Positions 46,279-55,115 of a DNA stretch of 64,000 nucleotides are shown here, in pieces. The translations under genes were made by a program, and so were the position numbers. Origin of the DNA: Salinisphaera orenii subsp. orenii MK-B5 (GTDB lineage: Bacteria; Pseudomonadota; Gammaproteobacteria; Nevskiales; Salinisphaeraceae); assembly GCF_003788635.1 (NCBI RefSeq), contig NZ_AYKH01000012.1, forward strand, positions 62,001-126,000, read 5' to 3'. The notes beneath the pieces are model-generated. The model saw only the letters and a program-made list of their open reading frames with translations, had not been told where the DNA came from and ran no database searches. How positions within the stretch are numbered: the stretch's first letter is position 1; every line of letters starts with the position of its first letter.

Positions 46279-47505
46279 ATGTCACGTGATGCAAAACGAA
46301 TAGCGGTCGAGGAGATACGCGCCGGCATGTATGTCGAAGCGCTCGACCGGCCGTGGACCGAGACCGATTTCGTCTTTCAGGGCATGCGCGTCGACACGAC
46401 CGAGGACATCGAGCGCCTGCGCGCGGTCTGCAGGCATGTCTATGTCAGCCCGGCAACACTGGACGAGCCGACGCAGCCAGGCGCTGAAGACGCCCGCCGC
46501 TCGACTTTCAGGGGCGCGGACGCGGGCCGTGAGTCGAGCAGTGATAACGCGATACGCGAGCGCACGCCGCGCGGTTTTCGCGAGGAGCTACCGCGGGCGC
46601 GCATGCTGCGCGAGCAGGCGCGGGACCTGATCACGACCGTGCATGCGGACATAGAATCCGGACGTACGGTCGACGTGCGCGGCGCGCGAGAGGTCGTCGC
46701 AGAGATGATCGACAGCGTGGCGCGTCATCCGGACGCCCTGCTCTGGTTCACGCAGATCAAGAACCGCGACGCCTATACCGCGCTGCACAGCCTGAACGTC
46801 TGCATGCTGTCGATCACACTGGCCTCGGCACTCGATCTGGACGAAGCCGATGTCCAGGAGATGGGTGTCGGCGCCCTGCTGCACGATGTCGGCAAGATCC
46901 GCATCCCGCTGGCGATCCTCAACAAGCCCGGTCGGCTGACCGATGAGGAATTCGCACTCATGCGCAGACATCCGGAATACGGTGTGGACATCCTGCGCGA
47001 CTCGCCCGATCTCACGCCGGCCAGCCTCGAGATCGTGCTGTCCCATCACGAACGCCTCGACGGCAGCGGTTATCCGAACGGCCTGGCCGGGGCCCAGCTG
47101 TCCACCTATACCCAGATCGTGGCCATCGCGGATGTCTACGACGCGGTCACCAGCGACCGCGTCTATCAGAAGGGCCGCACGCCCGCCGAAGCGCTCAAGC
47201 TGATGCACGGCACCGATGACCGCGAATTCAAGGGCCGGATGTTGCGCGTGTTCGAACAGACCATGGGCGTGCACCCGCCCGGCAGCGTGGTGGAGCTCAA
47301 TACCGGCGAGGTGGGGCTCGTACTGCCGGATTCGGTCGGCGCGGAAGAGCCGGTCGTGCTCATCGTCCTCGATCACCGCAAGCGCCGCTACTATCCGCAG
47401 CGGGTGCGTGATCTGTCACGATTCCCGAGCTTCCGTATCGCCCGGGTGCTGCAGCCGGGCACCTACGATATCGACGTCGACGACTATGCCGAGGACATGC
47501 ACTGA
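46279..47505 (+). CDS. HD-GYP domain cyclic-di-GMP phosphodiesterase
   Basis: A 408-residue cytoplasmic enzyme. The N-terminal DUF3391 segment (IAVEEIRAGMYVEALDRPWT to VYVSPATL) is followed by the catalytic HD-GYP domain from about residue 150. It has GALLHDVGKIRIPLAILNKP near 198, EIVLSHHERLDGSGYPNGLA near 250, and IADVYDAVTSDRVYQKG near 278, all with intact metal and substrate residues. It should break c-di-GMP to pGpG or GMP. It stands beside a large polysaccharide locus, and lowering c-di-GMP commonly cuts exopolysaccharide output, so a controlling role is plausible but inferred. Confidence 0.94.
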   Translation: MSRDAKRIAVEEIRAGMYVEALDRPWTETDFVFQGMRVDTTEDIERLRAVCRHVYVSPATLDEPTQPGAEDARRSTFRGADAGRESSSDNAIRERTPRGFREELPRARMLREQARDLITTVHADIESGRTVDVRGAREVVAEMIDSVARHPDALLWFTQIKNRDAYTALHSLNVCMLSITLASALDLDEADVQEMGVGALLHDVGKIRIPLAILNKPGRLTDEEFALMRRHPEYGVDILRDSPDLTPASLEIVLSHHERLDGSGYPNGLAGAQLSTYTQIVAIADVYDAVTSDRVYQKGRTPAEALKLMHGTDDREFKGRMLRVFEQTMGVHPPGSVVELNTGEVGLVLPDSVGAEEPVVLIVLDHRKRRYYPQRVRDLSRFPSFRIARVLQPGTYDIDVDDYAEDMH

Positions 47506-47583
47506 GCTACGGCGGACGGTGACGCGATGCGAAGGCCCGCGATCGGCGAGGCCGTCATCCGTCGAGATCGGGCCCCGGCCCGG

Positions 47584-48600
47584 TCAGCCGCGATAGCCCG
47601 CCGGGTTGCGGCGCTGCCATCGCCAGGCGTCGGCCAGGATGTCGTCCAGCCCGCGCATCGCCCGCCAGCCCAGTTCATCGTTCGCGCGGCTCGCGTCCGC
47701 CCAGCACTCGGCGAGATCGCCGGCCCGCCGCGGCGCGATGGCATACGGCACGGCCTTGCCGGTGACACGTTCGAAGGACTCGATGACCTCCAGTACGGAA
47801 TACCCGCGCCCGGTACCGAGATTCCAAGTGTACAGGCCGCGGGTGTCCGCGATAACGCGCAGGGCATCGAGATGGCCCGCCGCCAGATCCATGACGTGGA
47901 TGTAGTCGCGTACGCCGGTACCGTCCGCGGTGGGATAGTCGTTGCCGTAGACGGACAGCGAGTCGAGGCGACCGACCGCGACCTGCGTGATGAACGGCAA
48001 CAGATTGTTGGGCAGGCCGTTCGGATCCTCGCCGATCTCCCCACTCTCGTGCGCGCCCCCCGGATTGAAATAGCGCAGCAACGCCACCGACCACGCCGGA
48101 TCGGCACGCTGCAGATCCTCGAGCAGCCACTCGATCATCAGCTTGGAACTGCCGTAGGGATTGGTCGGGCGGCCAGTCGGCGCCGACTCGGCCAGCGGCA
48201 TCGTGCCCGACTCCGCGTAAACGGTCGCCGAGGAGCTGAACACGAGCGTCTTGATGCCGGCGGCGTCCATCGCGTTGCACAACGACAGCGTTCCGCCCAC
48301 GTTGTTCTCATAGTAGGCGACCGGCCGACTCGCGCTTTCACCGACCGCCTTGAGGCCGGCGAAATGAATCACGGCATCGACACCGTGGCCGGTCAGCGTG
48401 TCGCGCAGGCGGGCCGTATCCCGAATATCGCCTTCAACGAACGCCAGCGACCGCCCCGCGAGCGCCTCCACCCGCAGGAGCGACTCCCGGAACGCATTGG
48501 ATAGATTGTCATACACCACGACCTCGTGACCCGCCTCGAGCAACACAAGAGCGGTATGCGAGCCGATGAAGCCGGCGCCACCGGTAAGAAGAATCGTCAT
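47584..48600 (-). CDS. galE: UDP-glucose 4-epimerase
   Basis: A 338-residue cytoplasmic enzyme interconverting UDP-glucose and UDP-galactose. The ATG at 48600 gives MTILLTGGAGFIGSHTALVL with the NAD-binding glycine motif. DAVIHFAGLKAVGESASRP near residue 78, FSSSATVYAESGTMPLAESA near 120 with the catalytic Ser, and NPYGSSKLMIEW near 146 with Tyr-x-x-x-Lys complete the active site. The end (VPYAIAPRRAGDLAECWADA) is typical. It is the last gene of a run of minus-strand polysaccharide genes and should supply UDP-galactose to their glycosyltransferases. Confidence 0.96.
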   Translation of the reverse strand: MTILLTGGAGFIGSHTALVLLEAGHEVVVYDNLSNAFRESLLRVEALAGRSLAFVEGDIRDTARLRDTLTGHGVDAVIHFAGLKAVGESASRPVAYYENNVGGTLSLCNAMDAAGIKTLVFSSSATVYAESGTMPLAESAPTGRPTNPYGSSKLMIEWLLEDLQRADPAWSVALLRYFNPGGAHESGEIGEDPNGLPNNLLPFITQVAVGRLDSLSVYGNDYPTADGTGVRDYIHVMDLAAGHLDALRVIADTRGLYTWNLGTGRGYSVLEVIESFERVTGKAVPYAIAPRRAGDLAECWADASRANDELGWRAMRGLDDILADAWRWQRRNPAGYRG

Positions 48601-48819
48601 ATGCAACCGTCCGGTCATCCGGAGATATCGTTCGTTGGTCCGCCGCCGAGGCTCGGCGTTCTAAAGTGTCGTCAGCCGATCGTTTTCGCGGGCATGTTGC
48701 AACCGAATGTCAGTGCAACACCGTGCAACGGCTTCGTCCACCTGCATCCGGGCCAAGGACTCTAATACTGAAATTCCGAAAAGCCCGTGACCGAACCCGC
48801 CGCCGGGGATAGCGGAAAT

Positions 48820-49668
48820 TCATCGTCCTAACCGCCGCGCAATGGCACGAGCGATGCCTCCAGCCGCAAAAGCAGATTGTCGCATGCTTCGCGTATACGG
48901 CTGTCGATGGGCAACGCGTCTGTCTCGCGAGGGGCGCGTCACGAATCGACAGTAGCCGGGATGAAAGCGCAAGCCAGCAAAATCGAAGATGTCCCGTGCG
49001 CTGGCTTCCGTTTCAGTCATGAGCCTGTTGTACGAAACCAAGCGGCACCGACTGTCTTGATCCAGGGCCTGTTCGAAAAGTAGAACGTTGCGCATATACC
49101 AGAACAGTGCACAAGCGGATTCGTTATTGAGGTCGTCGTGATAGCAGTCTTCGATAAATTCTCGAGTTTCAGCCGACATCCCACGACCTCGCCAGCCATC
49201 GGTACCGCTCTCCTCTACGATGATACGCATCGTCGAGGGCATGCCCGTCCACTTGCGAACATGGGAACGCACAGTGGCTTCATAGTCTCGATAGACCCAT
49301 ATCGCCTGTGCCGGCGCAAAACGCTGTATCAGCCGCCCGACGTCCTGCGACTCACACAATGCCTTGAATACGACTTTCGGCGCCGGTGAACGCCGGGCCA
49401 GCCTTTCAATGACGTCATCGCCCCGCAACTCATAATTGTCAAAAGCACGCGGGTCGCGCTCGTGGAAGACTTCCGTCTGTGCAGAGCGTTCGAGCAGATC
49501 CATGACCATGTTGGTGCCCGAACGCTGGGCGCCCGCGACGAAAAGATTCAGCCTCGGCGCATCGCCATTGAACGGGCGGACTAAGCGCTGGCGAATTCGC
49601 TTGATACGCGGTCGTGACAGGGCCTCTAGACGTTGCGTCAAGTTCGAGATATTGGTTGCGATGGTCAT
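48820..49668 (-). CDS. Sulfotransferase-family protein of the polysaccharide locus
   Basis: A 282-residue protein. LNLFVAGAQRSGTNMVMDLL at residues about 40-59 is the phosphosulfate-binding loop. The block near residue 118 (AIWVYRDYEATVRSHVRKW) corresponds to the 3'-phosphate strand, here Arg-Asp-Tyr in place of the usual Arg-Asp-Pro. FDFAGLRFHPGYCRFVTRPS near the end is another usual feature. The start is the ATG at 49668. Placed among sugar-chain genes, it probably sulfates a saccharide or its lipid carrier, using PAPS. Composition is less GC-rich than the neighbours upstream of 46 kb. Sequence around the gene (48601-48819, 49669-49899) holds nothing else clear. Confidence 0.78.
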   Translation of the reverse strand: MTIATNISNLTQRLEALSRPRIKRIRQRLVRPFNGDAPRLNLFVAGAQRSGTNMVMDLLERSAQTEVFHERDPRAFDNYELRGDDVIERLARRSPAPKVVFKALCESQDVGRLIQRFAPAQAIWVYRDYEATVRSHVRKWTGMPSTMRIIVEESGTDGWRGRGMSAETREFIEDCYHDDLNNESACALFWYMRNVLLFEQALDQDSRCRLVSYNRLMTETEASARDIFDFAGLRFHPGYCRFVTRPSRDRRVAHRQPYTRSMRQSAFAAGGIARAIARRLGR

Positions 49669-49899
49669 ATGCTTCTATCTATTGAAGGCTAGAACGGCTG
49701 TACCCGAGAAATCCGCTGCATACCAGGCGCAAAAACAGAACAATTTCACAAGTCCGCACTAATGACAGAATTTCTCGAAGTCGACTCCTATTGCAGGTCG
49801 ATACGTCATACCACCAGTGCCGCACTCGTCGGATAGCTAGGCCGTCAAGCAGCTCGAGGGCCATCGAACACACACGTGTCGGACTCAGCATACCCAGCG

Positions 49900-50721
49900 C
49901 TACCCACCACGAACGTCTGGGTCTTCAGTTTGACTTACCTTACCCAGGCCGTCCGAATCCGCGATCGTAAACAGCACATCTACAGCGGTATGCTTGGTGT
50001 CATCCGCGAGATGACGAATAAGAAAATCGGCGAAAATCGCGATTCCGAGCATCTCCAGGCATTCTTCGACGACGGTTCCCATTTGATAGTAGACGCTGTG
50101 CACATCGAGTAGATATTGGGTTCTCGCATTGAAGATTTCGACGACCAAGGCGCCGCCGACGAAAACGGCCCCGGCCAGCATCAGTCGGCCTGCAACCCGG
50201 CGCGGCAACCGCAGCAAAAACGGTATGTAGAACAACGCAACGACGAGCGTGAATGCCATGCCCGCGGCCACCCAGTCAAAATGAAAGAACCCATTCAGCT
50301 CGCCCACCGCCGGCTTGATCTGGGCACCCAGAAACGAGCCGACAACTTCGTGTATCCGCGCGACTTCGTCCACGGACATCAAGGCGAAGACCAACGCGAG
50401 GAGCCGCCAGTGGAAGGCGTTTGCATCCCCGCGTTGGCGACTGTAGTGCCCGTGCAGCGCGAGCAAACCCGCACAGAGCAACAATGTGAACGCGGCGTAC
50501 CAGGTCGGCACGCTCGAGTCGCCGTTCAGATCGAGCAACGCATATAGCCCGTAGACGCCATCCGGACGATACAGCATCTTTGCGGCGACGATCCCGGCTC
50601 CCGTCACCGTAAGACACAGCGTGGCGAGATACATCAATCGCGGCAACGTCCGCAGATCGAAACGCAGAGGCGACCGACTTGTTCGAGCCGAAACGCCCGC
50701 CATTCCGTTCGACCTGGTCAT
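49900..50721 (-). CDS. Multi-spanning membrane protein of unknown function
   Basis: A 273-residue protein with about six hydrophobic helices (e.g. LMYLATLCLTVTGAGIVAAK, WYAAFTLLLCAGLLALHGHY, AGMAFTLVVALFYIPFLLRL, LMLAGAVFVGGALVVEIFNA). Conserved-looking charged residues within or next to helices, SVDEVARIHEVVG near residue 116 and GTVVEECLEMLGIAIFADFL near 215, suggest metal or proton binding, but I cannot name the family. The gene lies between the small TM protein and the sulfotransferase on the same strand. A role in polysaccharide export or modification is inferred from context only. Confidence 0.65.
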   Translation of the reverse strand: MTRSNGMAGVSARTSRSPLRFDLRTLPRLMYLATLCLTVTGAGIVAAKMLYRPDGVYGLYALLDLNGDSSVPTWYAAFTLLLCAGLLALHGHYSRQRGDANAFHWRLLALVFALMSVDEVARIHEVVGSFLGAQIKPAVGELNGFFHFDWVAAGMAFTLVVALFYIPFLLRLPRRVAGRLMLAGAVFVGGALVVEIFNARTQYLLDVHSVYYQMGTVVEECLEMLGIAIFADFLIRHLADDTKHTAVDVLFTIADSDGLGKVSQTEDPDVRGG

Positions 50722-50804
50722 CGCGCACTCCCGTTTTGATGGTGACCGGATGCTCCAGTCGATACACCGCAGGCTTCACTGAACCTGCCCCCGAGCCTGA
50801 TGGG

Positions 50805-50999
50805 TCAGAAAACGGCCAACCCGTATATGGACACCACACCAAGCAGCCAAACCGACGCCACCCAAAGTGCGAGTTTCCGTGTCGAGCCCGAGGTCGTTCG
50901 CCATACCAGATCGGCGCCAAGGATGATCAGGGACGTATAAACAAGGACGGCGAATAACGGCCAGCTCAAATGCCCGTCGTGCCAGAGCCAATCCATCAT
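50805..50999 (-). CDS. Small two-helix membrane protein
   Basis: About 64 residues, MMDWLWHDGHLSWPLFAVLV then a second helix LALWVASVWLLGVVSIYGLA. ATGs at 50999 and 50996 are both possible; the frame also overlaps the stop of the preceding gene through a GTG at 51005. WPLFAVLVYTSLIILGADLV followed by WR recalls PLD-nuclease N-terminal-like (cardiolipin-synthase anchor) segments, though too little is present to be sure. It abuts the phosphatidylserine-decarboxylase-like gene, so the pair is co-translated and might form a membrane complex. Confidence 0.55.
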   Translation of the reverse strand: MMDWLWHDGHLSWPLFAVLVYTSLIILGADLVWRTTSGSTRKLALWVASVWLLGVVSIYGLAVF

Positions 51000-51001
51000 G
51001 A

Positions 51002-51685
51002 TCACACACTCGCCTTCGCAGCCAGGATCGTTTCGCCGGCGCGTACATGGCTACCCAGCTCACACGTACAGACATATTCATCCGGCACTTCAAGCACGAC
51101 GGTGCTGCCCAGAAGAATCCGCCCCACGCGCTGTCCACGCCGGATCTGTTCGCCGGCGTGGACCCAGGTCTCGATCCGTCGCGCCGCCACGCTGGTGATC
51201 AACCGGATCGCGACGGGGCCGATGTCGGTCTCCAAGGCGATACGGGTCTGCACGGGGCAGTACTTGTCCCTCAGAAACGCGAAATCGCGCCCCTCGCCAT
51301 CCATATGCGCATCGCCACTCGGCGTTACGTTCGTTACGCGCCCGTCCAGAGGACTGCGCTGCACGTGCATGTCCCAGAAAGACAGCGCGATCACGATATA
51401 ACGCACACCGGCGCGTGCTTCATAACTCGTAACCAAGCCGTCCGCCGGCGCGATTATGCCGTCGTCTGCAGGCAGCACCCGTGGTGGATCGCGGTAGAAA
51501 AATCGCAGGTAACCGGAATGGAAACGTGTCGTCTCCAGCCATTCCCGAATCTGCAGCTCGGGCCAACGCTGCCGCGACGGGAGCAAAGGACGCACCAGAG
51601 GCGACGGATAAGGCAGGTGACGCAACCATTGTGTGAGCGCCACAGCTAACACGCCGAGCACCAGGATCTGAATCAATAAAATCAA
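51002..51685 (-). CDS. Phosphatidylserine decarboxylase-like protein
   Basis: A 227-residue protein with one N-terminal helix (MILLIQILVLGVLAVALTQW). Parts of the pyruvoyl decarboxylase proenzyme are all visible in order: FFYRDPPRVLPADDGIIAPADGLV with the catalytic Asp near residue 82, YIVIALSFWDMHVQRSPLDG with the His near 107, and VGRILLGSTVVLEVPDEYV near 191. The LGST there is the self-cleavage site that turns Ser into pyruvoyl. It would convert a phosphoserine head group to phosphoethanolamine. Placement in a sugar-chain locus instead of with pssA suggests a dedicated lipid or carrier, but a second housekeeping psd may lie elsewhere. Confidence 0.82.
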   Translation of the reverse strand: MILLIQILVLGVLAVALTQWLRHLPYPSPLVRPLLPSRQRWPELQIREWLETTRFHSGYLRFFYRDPPRVLPADDGIIAPADGLVTSYEARAGVRYIVIALSFWDMHVQRSPLDGRVTNVTPSGDAHMDGEGRDFAFLRDKYCPVQTRIALETDIGPVAIRLITSVAARRIETWVHAGEQIRRGQRVGRILLGSTVVLEVPDEYVCTCELGSHVRAGETILAAKASV

Positions 51686-52152
51686 ATTCCGACAATCTCC
51701 AATTCAAATCGGCCGGCAGTGCCCCTAGACGCGGAGTCCATTCCAGAATAGGCCCCGGATAGCGCACAGCTCTGCGGTAGTCACCGATGGCGCCTCTGAC
51801 GACACACTCCGCCGCCCTCGTGCGGAACACCGGGACGGCGTGACCGCATCGCTACAAGAAAAACTCTCGTTGCGAGCAAATAGCCGGATGCTCGAGAATT
51901 CCAGGACCGCGCGTTAGCACAGTCGCATCATATCGTTCAGCCACACGGCCTCACGAAACCCCACGCTCCTCCGTTGAGACTACGAGCGTTTACATCATTC
52001 GGCCAGAGGCACCTGACGTTTCACAAGGCACCATTATGCGCTGTTGGCATCAGATTGCCCACAACGGTTCAAGCCATCTCTGTCGCCCCGAGGTCTCGCA
52101 CCATACCCTGCCTATCAGTGCTCGCAACGACTATCGCCCCGGCGAAGCAAGA
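51686..52152. other. Intergenic region upstream of the decarboxylase-like gene
   Basis: About 470 bp, with lower GC than the flanks. I see no convincing gene, terminator or repeat. It should hold the promoter for the decarboxylase-like gene and those after it. Confidence 0.45.
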
Positions 52153-53643
52153 TTAAGTGCGACCTAGTCGCGCATTTATCCGTGCGGACAGAAAATCCCG
52201 AAGTTCAAACCAGACCGGATGCCTGACAAGCCAGATTCCCAACAGCCACCCGAACGCCGCTCCCGCCATACTCCCGAGCAGCGGCGACCAGAGATTATCA
52301 CCGGATGGCGTATCGAGCAGATAAACCAGGGCCGGAATGGTCATTGTCGCGATCGTGACCGGAATCGTCGGTGCCAGAGCACGAAACAGATCACGCCAGG
52401 TGATTCCCGAATATCTAATCAGGGCATTCGCCGTATAGACGAATCCGAACAACGCCACGGGAACCTGGACCGCGGCGACCGCATTCAAGCTGTAGAACGC
52501 GGCAGCGATCATCGCGGCGACCCGAACCGATTGCAGGACAGTGATGCGGGTCGTTGCCACGCCGATCCGCCCCGTGGCAGTCAAAAGCTCGCTATTGTGG
52601 GACAGGCTCGTGCTGATGAGTCCTGCAATGGCAAGAAACTGGAGAATGGGAACGGCAGCATCCCACTGGTCGCCGAACATGATTCGCATCACGGGAAATG
52701 CCATGAGCGCCGAAAATGCGAAGAAAGGCCAGCTTATGCAGGTCACGAACGTGATCGACTTGAGAAAAAGATCGCTCGGCCTCTTGTCATCGCGATGCCG
52801 CTGCGAGAAGGCGGAGAAGGCCACGCTGCCGATCGCCCCGATGATGTTCTCCCGGAACATGCGCACGAGCCCGTTGCCGCGACTGAACAGCCCGGCCTCG
52901 GCAAAACCGAGCATGCGGCCGATGATGAAATCCGGCGCACTCATGCCGACCCGGTTGACGATACTGCCGAACGTCTTCTGAACGCCGAAACTGGCCACGG
53001 GTCGCCAGTGGGCCAGACCCACACCACGGATTCGATAATCGCGGCCCCAGCTCAGACAACCCAGAACGTTGACCACCATACCGGCCACCGAACCCCATGC
53101 AGGACTCATGTAGCCGTAACCGAGCCACGCCAAAGTCAACGTCACCGCGCTCTGGGCGAGCTGCGCGGTCGTGGCGATCCGGTAGCGGATGCCGAACTGC
53201 ATTGAACGCATCAATAGTGCGTTGACGGTCGAACCGAACGGCAACAGGAAAAAGTTGATGCTCATCACTTCCAGCACTAGTCGCAGCCCTTCCTCGTTAA
53301 AGAAGGAGGCGATCAGCGGACTGCACAGGAAAAGAGCGACGCCCAGGGCCCAGGCGATGATGAAGGTGACGGTGAACGCCGACCGCGCCGTGGCGTCGTC
53401 CAGCTCGCGCACTTGCACCAGATACTCGGAGGTGCCGAAGTCGCGCAGCATCTGGACGATATTCACGAAAGCGACGGCCACGGAATACACGCCGACCTGA
53501 GCGGGTGTGAGCAGGCGGCTCAGCACCATGATGGTCGGCAACGAGATCAGCAGATTCGTGTACTTCTGCGCGAACGAGAGCACGAGCGAGCGGCGAATAG
53601 AGGGCATGGCCCCACTACTCTTTTCGGTACTGGTTTTTTTCAT
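52153..53643 (-). CDS. Wzx-type polysaccharide flippase (MOP superfamily)
   Basis: A 496-residue inner-membrane protein with about 12-14 helices. SLVLSFAQKYTNLLISLPTI (residues about 19-38) then VLSRLLTPAQVGVYSVAVAF, with later VASFGVQKTFGSIVNRVGMS and FIIGRMLGFAEAGLFSRGNG, fits the MATE-like lipopolysaccharide/teichoic-acid translocase (Polysacc_synt) group. It would flip lipid-linked oligosaccharide repeat units to the periplasm, where the O-antigen ligase/polymerase acts. It diverges from the tandem glycosyltransferases across a 248-bp region. The N-terminus MKKTSTEKSSGAMPS is polar. Confidence 0.9.
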   Translation of the reverse strand: MKKTSTEKSSGAMPSIRRSLVLSFAQKYTNLLISLPTIMVLSRLLTPAQVGVYSVAVAFVNIVQMLRDFGTSEYLVQVRELDDATARSAFTVTFIIAWALGVALFLCSPLIASFFNEEGLRLVLEVMSINFFLLPFGSTVNALLMRSMQFGIRYRIATTAQLAQSAVTLTLAWLGYGYMSPAWGSVAGMVVNVLGCLSWGRDYRIRGVGLAHWRPVASFGVQKTFGSIVNRVGMSAPDFIIGRMLGFAEAGLFSRGNGLVRMFRENIIGAIGSVAFSAFSQRHRDDKRPSDLFLKSITFVTCISWPFFAFSALMAFPVMRIMFGDQWDAAVPILQFLAIAGLISTSLSHNSELLTATGRIGVATTRITVLQSVRVAAMIAAAFYSLNAVAAVQVPVALFGFVYTANALIRYSGITWRDLFRALAPTIPVTIATMTIPALVYLLDTPSGDNLWSPLLGSMAGAAFGWLLGIWLVRHPVWFELRDFLSARINARLGRT

Positions 53644-53891
53644 TCGGGCGCGTCTTTATATCGGCCATGACGAGCGTGCCACGCGGCACGCGCGAGCGCG
53701 GTATTCTACGGGGATATCGCAGGCAACGCGTGCCCAGGCGCAGCCTGCGGATAATAGAAGCGCCTTATAATACGCAACACCAGAGCCGCTGCCGCCGGCT
53801 GCTGACGACTCGGCCACTGATAACCGCCGCGCGCCGCCGCGAACCCGTTCCACTAAACAGCCGTTGCTGACATGCAACAGGAGCCAGCACG
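53644..53891. promoter_or_regulatory. Divergent promoter region, flippase versus glycosyltransferases
   Basis: A consensus -10 box TATAAT lies at 53766-53771, reading towards the glycosyltransferase genes, about 120 bp ahead of their start. No matching -35 was found. The flippase promoter should be in the same stretch. Confidence 0.45.
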
Positions 53892-55100
53892 ATGGCTGCA
53901 AATCAGAACGGATCGACCGCTGACGGGTCACGACACGATGCGCCCGGCATTGCGGTCATTATCGCCACCTACAACCGATCTCATCTCATTGGCGAGACGC
54001 TCGACAGCGTACTCGCCCAGACCCGTCCCGCCGACGAACTGATCGTGGTCAATGACGGCTCCACCGACGATACCGCCGCCGTGCTACGTCGTTACGGCGA
54101 CCGCATCCGCATCATAACCCAGCGCAACGGCGGCAAGTCGTCCGCATTGAACTGCGCCATCCCCCAAAGCCGGAGTCGCAACGTCTGCATCTTCGACGAT
54201 GACGACATCATGTTGCCGAATAATCTGGCGACTCATCTGCAGGAACTGCAAGCGCATCCCGAGGTCGGCTTCACCTACTGCCTGAATCACGTATTCGACG
54301 ATACGACGCCCCCCGACGCCGTCGACAAGACACCGGTCAAGGCGCTCCCGGACGTATCCGCGCCCCGCTTCTTCAACTGGATACTGGAATCACCCTTCCT
54401 TCCCACACCGATGCAGGGCATGTTGATCCGCCGTACCTGTCTTGAACAAGTCGGACTGTTCGACGTCGAGCTTACCCGCAGTCAAGACCGGGACATGGTG
54501 ATGCGTCTGGCGCGTCGCTTCCGTGCCCGCCGCATTCCGCACGCGCTCTGGGCGCTTCGTGAACATTCGGGCCGTCGTGGACCGGGCTTCGATGGCCACA
54601 ACGCCGACGAACGCTATGCCGCCTGGATGGCGCACAAGCAACACGTGTTCACAAAACTCAGAGAAAGCGTCGACATCGCCGAATACGTGCCGAGGGATAT
54701 CGCCGATACACTGGTCGCCAAGCCCCGGGCAATCGAGCGCTACGGGTATCTGCAGCGCGGTGTCATCATGGCGATCCACGGTCTGCATGAATGCGCGCTG
54801 ACGGATCTCGATACATACCTGGACTTACGCGACATCGATAAGCATGCGACCAGCCAGGCGGAACAGATGCTCATTTCGAAACTCGCCTACCTGCAAGCCC
54901 CCGATCTTGCACTACCGACGGTCTATTATCGGGCGATCGGGCATCGATGCCGCACACATCCGGCAATCGCGCCGCCGCTACTGCGCGGCCTGTACTGGAG
55001 CGCTCGCCGTGACCTATGGTGCAAGCGGGATCCACACAGTCTTCGAATGTCCCTACGGCGCCTGGCGGTCATCGCCCTGGGCGCCTGTCATCAGAAATAG
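53892..55100 (+). CDS. Family 2 glycosyltransferase (tandem copy 1)
   Basis: A 402-residue GT-A fold enzyme. IAVIIATYNRSHLIGETLDS near residue 21 and LIVVNDGSTDDTAAVLRRYG near 52 bind the nucleotide sugar. VCIFDDDDIMLPNNLATHL near 96 holds the Asp-x-Asp metal site, and RSQDRDMVMRLARRFRAR near 195 is the acceptor/catalytic-base region. The C-terminal 130 residues are helical and shared with the next gene. It should add one sugar to a lipid-linked chain in the cytoplasm. The sugar cannot be read from the sequence. The gap of 15 bp to the next paralogue indicates one transcript. Confidence 0.92.
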   Translation: MAANQNGSTADGSRHDAPGIAVIIATYNRSHLIGETLDSVLAQTRPADELIVVNDGSTDDTAAVLRRYGDRIRIITQRNGGKSSALNCAIPQSRSRNVCIFDDDDIMLPNNLATHLQELQAHPEVGFTYCLNHVFDDTTPPDAVDKTPVKALPDVSAPRFFNWILESPFLPTPMQGMLIRRTCLEQVGLFDVELTRSQDRDMVMRLARRFRARRIPHALWALREHSGRRGPGFDGHNADERYAAWMAHKQHVFTKLRESVDIAEYVPRDIADTLVAKPRAIERYGYLQRGVIMAIHGLHECALTDLDTYLDLRDIDKHATSQAEQMLISKLAYLQAPDLALPTVYYRAIGHRCRTHPAIAPPLLRGLYWSARRDLWCKRDPHSLRMSLRRLAVIALGACHQK

Positions 55101-55115
55101 CACAAGCGCGCACCC

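Noticed and set aside
52219-53205. 328-codon open frame on the plus strand opposite the flippase
   Set aside because: It is antisense to a 12-14 helix flippase with good family features and has an unlikely His/Arg/Asp composition.
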